DNA from: Oscillibacter ruminantium GH1
GTDB taxonomy: Bacteria; Bacillota; Clostridia; Oscillospirales; Oscillospiraceae
Assembly (NCBI RefSeq): GCF_000307265.1
Contig: NZ_DF158896.1
Coordinates: forward strand, 535,209-599,208
Direction: 5' to 3'
Length of the DNA: 64,000 nucleotides
In this document: positions 60,923 through 64,000 of the stretch, one piece after another
Numbering within the stretch: position 1 is the first letter of the stretch
Layout of the letters: each line of letters begins with the position of its first letter
Position numbers and translations under genes: made by a program
The notes under the pieces: generated by a model
The model's database searches: none
What the model was told of the DNA's origin: nothing
The model's input: only the letters and a program-made list of their open reading frames with translations

Positions 60923-62122
60923 TTACTTGCACAGAGCCGCGGTGTCCTTGGCAATCATCAGTTCTTCGTCGGTGGGGATCAGCAGAACCTTCACCTTGGA
61001 GTCGGCGGTGGAGATGACCGTTTCCTTGCCGCGGACGTTGTTGGCGGCGGCGTCCATCTTCACGCCCATGAAATCCAGATCGGAGGCCACGGCCATGCGG
61101 GTGGCAGCGTCGTTCTCGCCCACGCCGGCGGTAAACACGATGGCATCCACCCCGCCCATGGCGGCGGCGTAAGAGCCAATCAGCTTTTTCACGCCGTACT
61201 GGAAGGTATCCAGCGCCAGCTGCGCCTGCTGGTTGCCGGCCTTGGCGGCTTCTTCCAGATCACGGAAATCGGAGGAAACCTCGGAAATGCCCTGCACGCC
61301 GGACTTCTTATTCAGAATGTTCAGCATCTCGTCAATGCTCAGTTTGTACTTGTTCATCAGGAACTGGAGAATGCCCGCGTCCAGATCGCCGGAACGGGTG
61401 CCCATGGGAAGACCGGCCAGCGGAGTGAAGCCCATGGAGGTATCCACACTCTTGCCGCCGTCCACAGCGGTGACGGAAGAGCCGTTGCCCAGATGGCAGG
61501 TGATGATCTTCAGCTCTGCGGCAGGCTTGCCCAGCATGGCGGCGGCCCGCTCGGTGACATACTTGTGGCTCGTGCCGTGGAAACCGTACCGCCGCACCTT
61601 GTCGTTCTTGTAGTACTCGTAGGGCAGGGCATAGGTAAATGCCTTGGCGGGCATGGTCTGATGGAAGGCGGTGTCGAACACGGCAACCATCGGCACGTTG
61701 GGCATGACCTTCTCGCAGGCGCGAATGCCGGTGATGTTGGCGGGATTGTGGAGAGGGGCCAGAGGGACGCACTCCTCAATCGCGGCCATCACCTTGTCGT
61801 CGATGCGGACGGACTTGTTGAAGGCCTCGCCACCATGCACCACACGGTGACCCACCGCGTCGATCTCCTTCATAGAGCCGATGACGCCGTTTTTGGGGTC
61901 CACCAAAGCGTTCAAAACAGCCTGAATGGCTTCGGAATGGGTGGGCATGGCCACATCCACGGCCTTCAGCGTCTCTTTTCCCTCAATCTGGGGCTTGTAG
62001 GTGAACTTGCCGTCGATGCCAATGCGCTCGCACAGGCCCTTGGCCAGCACGACGCCGGTATCCGGGTCCATCAGCTGATACTTCAGGGAAGAACTTCCGG
62101 CGTTGATGACGAGAACTTTCAT
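60923..62122 (-). CDS. ackA: Acetate kinase
   Basis: 399 residues from ATG 62122, behind GAGGAG. It makes ATP and acetate from acetyl phosphate, the energy step of acetate-forming fermentation. [11 protein letters not shown] near residue 7, RVVHGGEAF near 88, [18 protein letters not shown] near 145 and [15 protein letters not shown] near 175 are family signatures. No pta lies next to it. It is single, with its own promoter and terminator, and divergent from tmcAL. Confidence 0.97.
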   Translation of the reverse strand: MKVLVINAGSSSLKYQLMDPDTGVVLAKGLCERIGIDGKFTYKPQIEGKETLKAVDVAMPTHSEAIQAVLNALVDPKNGVIGSMKEIDAVGHRVVHGGEAFNKSVRIDDKVMAAIEECVPLAPLHNPANITGIRACEKVMPNVPMVAVFDTAFHQTMPAKAFTYALPYEYYKNDKVRRYGFHGTSHKYVTERAAAMLGKPAAELKIITCHLGNGSSVTAVDGGKSVDTSMGFTPLAGLPMGTRSGDLDAGILQFLMNKYKLSIDEMLNILNKKSGVQGISEVSSDFRDLEEAAKAGNQQAQLALDTFQYGVKKLIGSYAAAMGGVDAIVFTAGVGENDAATRMAVASDLDFMGVKMDAAANNVRGKETVISTADSKVKVLLIPTDEELMIAKDTAALCK

Positions 62123-62214
62123 GGTAACTCCTCTTTCTGTGGGCGCTCTTGCAGGCGACCCCAAAATAATGTAAAATAGATCTGCTCTTTCCACGAAAGG
62201 GCACACTCTATATT

Positions 62215-62242
62215 ATTATAACAAAGAATTCCCAGGATACAA
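62215..62242 (-). promoter_or_regulatory. Promoter of ackA
   Basis: On the minus strand TTGTAT (62237-62242), 16-base spacer and a consensus TATAAT (62215-62220), about 90 bases before the start. Confidence 0.7.
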
Positions 62243-62295
62243 CTGCCAATTTAACCGAATTGTCACTTTTTTGTAATGAAATCGAGGTGAAATCC

Positions 62296-63504
62296 ATGAA
62301 GACCGCTGGTATCATAGTAGAATACAATCCGGTTCATTCCGGCCACGCTAACCAAATTGCCCAGACGCGGCGGATTTTGGGCCCGGAAAGCGGGATTGTG
62401 TGCTGCATGAGCGGCTGCTGGGTTCAGAGCGCGGCCCCCGCCGTGGCCGACAAGTGGGTGCGGGCGCGGCTGGCGGTGCTGAGTGGAGCGGATCTGGTGA
62501 TCGAGCTGCCAACGCCTTGGGCCGTGTCCTCGGCAGAGACATTTGCGCTGGGGGGCGTCAGTTTGTTGGCAGCCACCGGCGTGGTGACGCATCTCTGCTT
62601 TGGCAGCGAGTGCGGAGAGATCGGGGCGCTGCAGTCCGTGGCGGCGTGTCTGGACTCTGAGGAGTATGCCGCTGGGCTTCGCCGCTTTCTGGATGAGGGA
62701 ATGCCTTTTGCCGCCTGCCGTCAGGCTGTGGTTACCGGTCTTTTAGGCGGCGAGGCGGGGGCGCTTTTGGAAACCCCCAACAACAACCTCGGGATTGAAT
62801 ACCTGCGGGCGCTGCGCCGCCTGCACGCGGAAGTTTCCCCTGTGACCGTCCGGCGGGAGGGCGCGGGGTATCACGACTGTTCTGCGGCGGATGGGACAAG
62901 ATTCGTCTCCGCCACGCAGATCCGGCGCTGGCTGTCCGATGGGGAATGGGCGGCAGTTGAACCATATCTGGTCCCCGGCGAGAAGGAACTGTTACAAGCA
63001 GCGGATTTGGCGCTGCCTCCGTTTTCCAATGGAGCGGAGCGGGCCTTTTTGGCCCGACTGCGGACTATGACCCCGTCGGACTGGGCGGCGCTGCCTGACA
63101 GCGCTTCGGCGGAGGGACTTCCGGACCGTTTGACCCGCGCGGGACGAGATGCCCGGACACTGGAAGAATTTTACGAACTGGCCAAAACAAAGCGTTATCC
63201 CCATGCCCGGCTGCGGCGGCTGGTACTGTGGGCCTTTCTGGGCCTGCGGGCAAAGGACCGGCCGGAGCGGCCGCCATACCTGCGGGTGCTGGCGGTGGGT
63301 CAGCGGGGGCGGGATATTCTGCGGATCATGAAGCAGACCGCAGCCCTGCCTGTTTTGACGAAACCCGCCCATGTGCGGGAACTTGACGGGATATGTCGGC
63401 AGATTTTTGACATCGAAGTCCGGTGTACGGATTTGTACGGCCTGTGCCTGCCCCAGATTCCTCCCGGCGGACGGGAGTGGAGAGAGGGGCCGGCAATCCT
63501 CTAA
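62296..63504 (+). CDS. tmcAL: tRNA(Met) cytidine acetate ligase
   Basis: 402 residues from ATG 62296, behind GAGGTGA. GIIVEYNPVHSGH at residues 5-17 holds the HxGH-type nucleotidyl-transfer motif; SGCWVQSAAP and GADLVIELPTPWAVSSAETFA follow as in the YlbM/TmcAL family. The enzyme uses acetate and ATP to acetylate the wobble cytidine of elongator tRNA-Met. Divergence from ackA is shared by many Firmicutes and fits a common link to acetate. Confidence 0.93.
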   Translation: MKTAGIIVEYNPVHSGHANQIAQTRRILGPESGIVCCMSGCWVQSAAPAVADKWVRARLAVLSGADLVIELPTPWAVSSAETFALGGVSLLAATGVVTHLCFGSECGEIGALQSVAACLDSEEYAAGLRRFLDEGMPFAACRQAVVTGLLGGEAGALLETPNNNLGIEYLRALRRLHAEVSPVTVRREGAGYHDCSAADGTRFVSATQIRRWLSDGEWAAVEPYLVPGEKELLQAADLALPPFSNGAERAFLARLRTMTPSDWAALPDSASAEGLPDRLTRAGRDARTLEEFYELAKTKRYPHARLRRLVLWAFLGLRAKDRPERPPYLRVLAVGQRGRDILRIMKQTAALPVLTKPAHVRELDGICRQIFDIEVRCTDLYGLCLPQIPPGGREWREGPAIL

Positions 63505-63519
63505 AAAAGGAGAAAATTT

Positions 63520-64000
63520 ATGCAGAAACGGATTCTGCCCGCGCTGGCACTTTCGCTGGCGCTTCTCAGCGGCTGTGCCGATGCAGCGGCTGCTGCCAGA
63601 GCTGCGATGTCGCCGGTCGGAGGTTCCACCGGCGCGCTGGGTGCCGCCAATGTGGTGGCCTCGGCGGCGGAGGAGCTGGACTTTGTGCTCAAGAGCGAAG
63701 AGAAGTCCGACCAATACACCACGGACGACGGCATAGCGCTTGCCGCGTATCAGTACACGATTCCGGTCCTGCGGGTGGAAACGCAGGACGGCCAAATCCT
63801 GAAGACTGCCGCTACTGCGGCGCAGAAGCAGGCGCTGGATGTAGCCACCGCCTTTAACGAGAATTTTACCAACTGGGTGGAAAGTACGGACTTTTCGGGC
63901 TTTTTTAATTGGGCGCAGGAAGACTACGCACTGCGCAAGGAGGAGGGGCAAAGCTGGGAAACGCCTTATGACGAGGAATTCACCTATACCTTCTGGCGTT
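63520..64000 (+). CDS. Lipoprotein, 5' part only
   Basis: Starts at ATG 63520 behind AAAAGGAG and runs off the window after 160 codons. Signal peptide ends in the lipobox LLSGC, followed by an Ala-rich stretch. The visible body (TTDDGIALAAYQYTIPVLRV near residue 68, then FNENFTNWVESTDFSGFFNW) resembles the first half of DUF3298-type secreted domains, but the end needed to confirm this is missing. It is 15 bases after tmcAL. Confidence 0.75.
   Translation, partial: MQKRILPALALSLALLSGCADAAAAARAAMSPVGGSTGALGAANVVASAAEELDFVLKSEEKSDQYTTDDGIALAAYQYTIPVLRVETQDGQILKTAATAAQKQALDVATAFNENFTNWVESTDFSGFFNWAQEDYALRKEEGQSWETPYDEEFTYTFWR

Noticed and set aside
1-64000. tRNA, rRNA, CRISPR, insertion sequence or prophage
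   Set aside because: Scanned for cloverleaf ends, spaced repeats, transposase and integrase motifs; none found by eye. A tRNA or repeat search program would be needed to exclude faint cases.

Overview
The window reads as chromosomal DNA from a GC-rich, anaerobic, amino-acid-fermenting Firmicute. The closest fit I can name is Clostridia of the Oscillospiraceae type; this is inferred from gene content and style, because no rRNA is present. The supporting signs are strong AGGAGG-type ribosome sites, TTGACA/TATAAT-like promoters with 17-base spacers, a T-box leader, an L27 protein carrying the Firmicute prepeptide next to its Prp protease, a complete 2-hydroxyglutarate pathway and many Ser/Ala/Gly-tethered binding lipoproteins. 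No tRNA, rRNA, CRISPR array, insertion sequence or prophage was seen.

Layout. 1-498: start of a radical SAM gene. 657-12602: glutamate fermentation island. It holds glutaconate CoA-transferase (gctAB, leftward), an AraC regulator, a D-2-hydroxyacid dehydrogenase, then hgdCAB (2-hydroxyglutaryl-CoA dehydratase and activator) and gcdADCB (sodium-pumping glutaconyl-CoA decarboxylase). 12832-15539: MoxR/VWA pair, a small membrane protein and a DUF2089 regulator. 15670-25440: leftward pentose-type sugar operon (mutarotase, fucose/arabinose-type isomerase, xylulokinase, three-part ABC importer) with a ROK repressor. A shared palindrome sits just downstream of both the importer and the repressor promoters. 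25897-30403: a binding protein without a transporter, followed by a membrane GGDEF-EAL protein whose EAL domain is cut by an in-frame TAA. 30562-36742: amino-acid uptake (AGCS symporter, polar amino-acid ABC importer) and an AbgB-like amidohydrolase. 36818-38368: PadR regulator, flavodoxin and a PEBP-family gene cut by an in-frame TAG. 38577-44015: small membrane protein and a branched-chain amino-acid ABC operon.

44118-51418: T-box-controlled trpBA, followed at only 34 bases by a ribose-type ABC importer and an FGGY kinase. 51934-55359: an 1141-residue receiver, HD-GYP, PAS, GGDEF and GAF protein. 55410-56746: DUF5662 and two small orphans, one a 57-residue membrane protein with four cysteines. 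56865-59272: rplU-prp-rpmA and obg. 59419-64000: DUF3841, mtnN, ackA, tmcAL and the start of a lipoprotein gene.

How it works together. Amino acids enter through several importers. Glutamate can be oxidised to 2-oxoglutarate, reduced to 2-hydroxyglutarate, activated by GctAB, dehydrated by HgdAB after HgdC activation, and decarboxylated by Gcd with sodium export. Acetate kinase would harvest ATP from acetyl phosphate. Cyclic di-GMP proteins next to binding proteins suggest nutrient-linked signalling. The best leads for new biology are the orphan binding protein paired with a cyclase receptor, the two nonsense-interrupted genes, the trpBA-sugar transporter operon, the alanine-rich insert in GctA, and the small membrane proteins.
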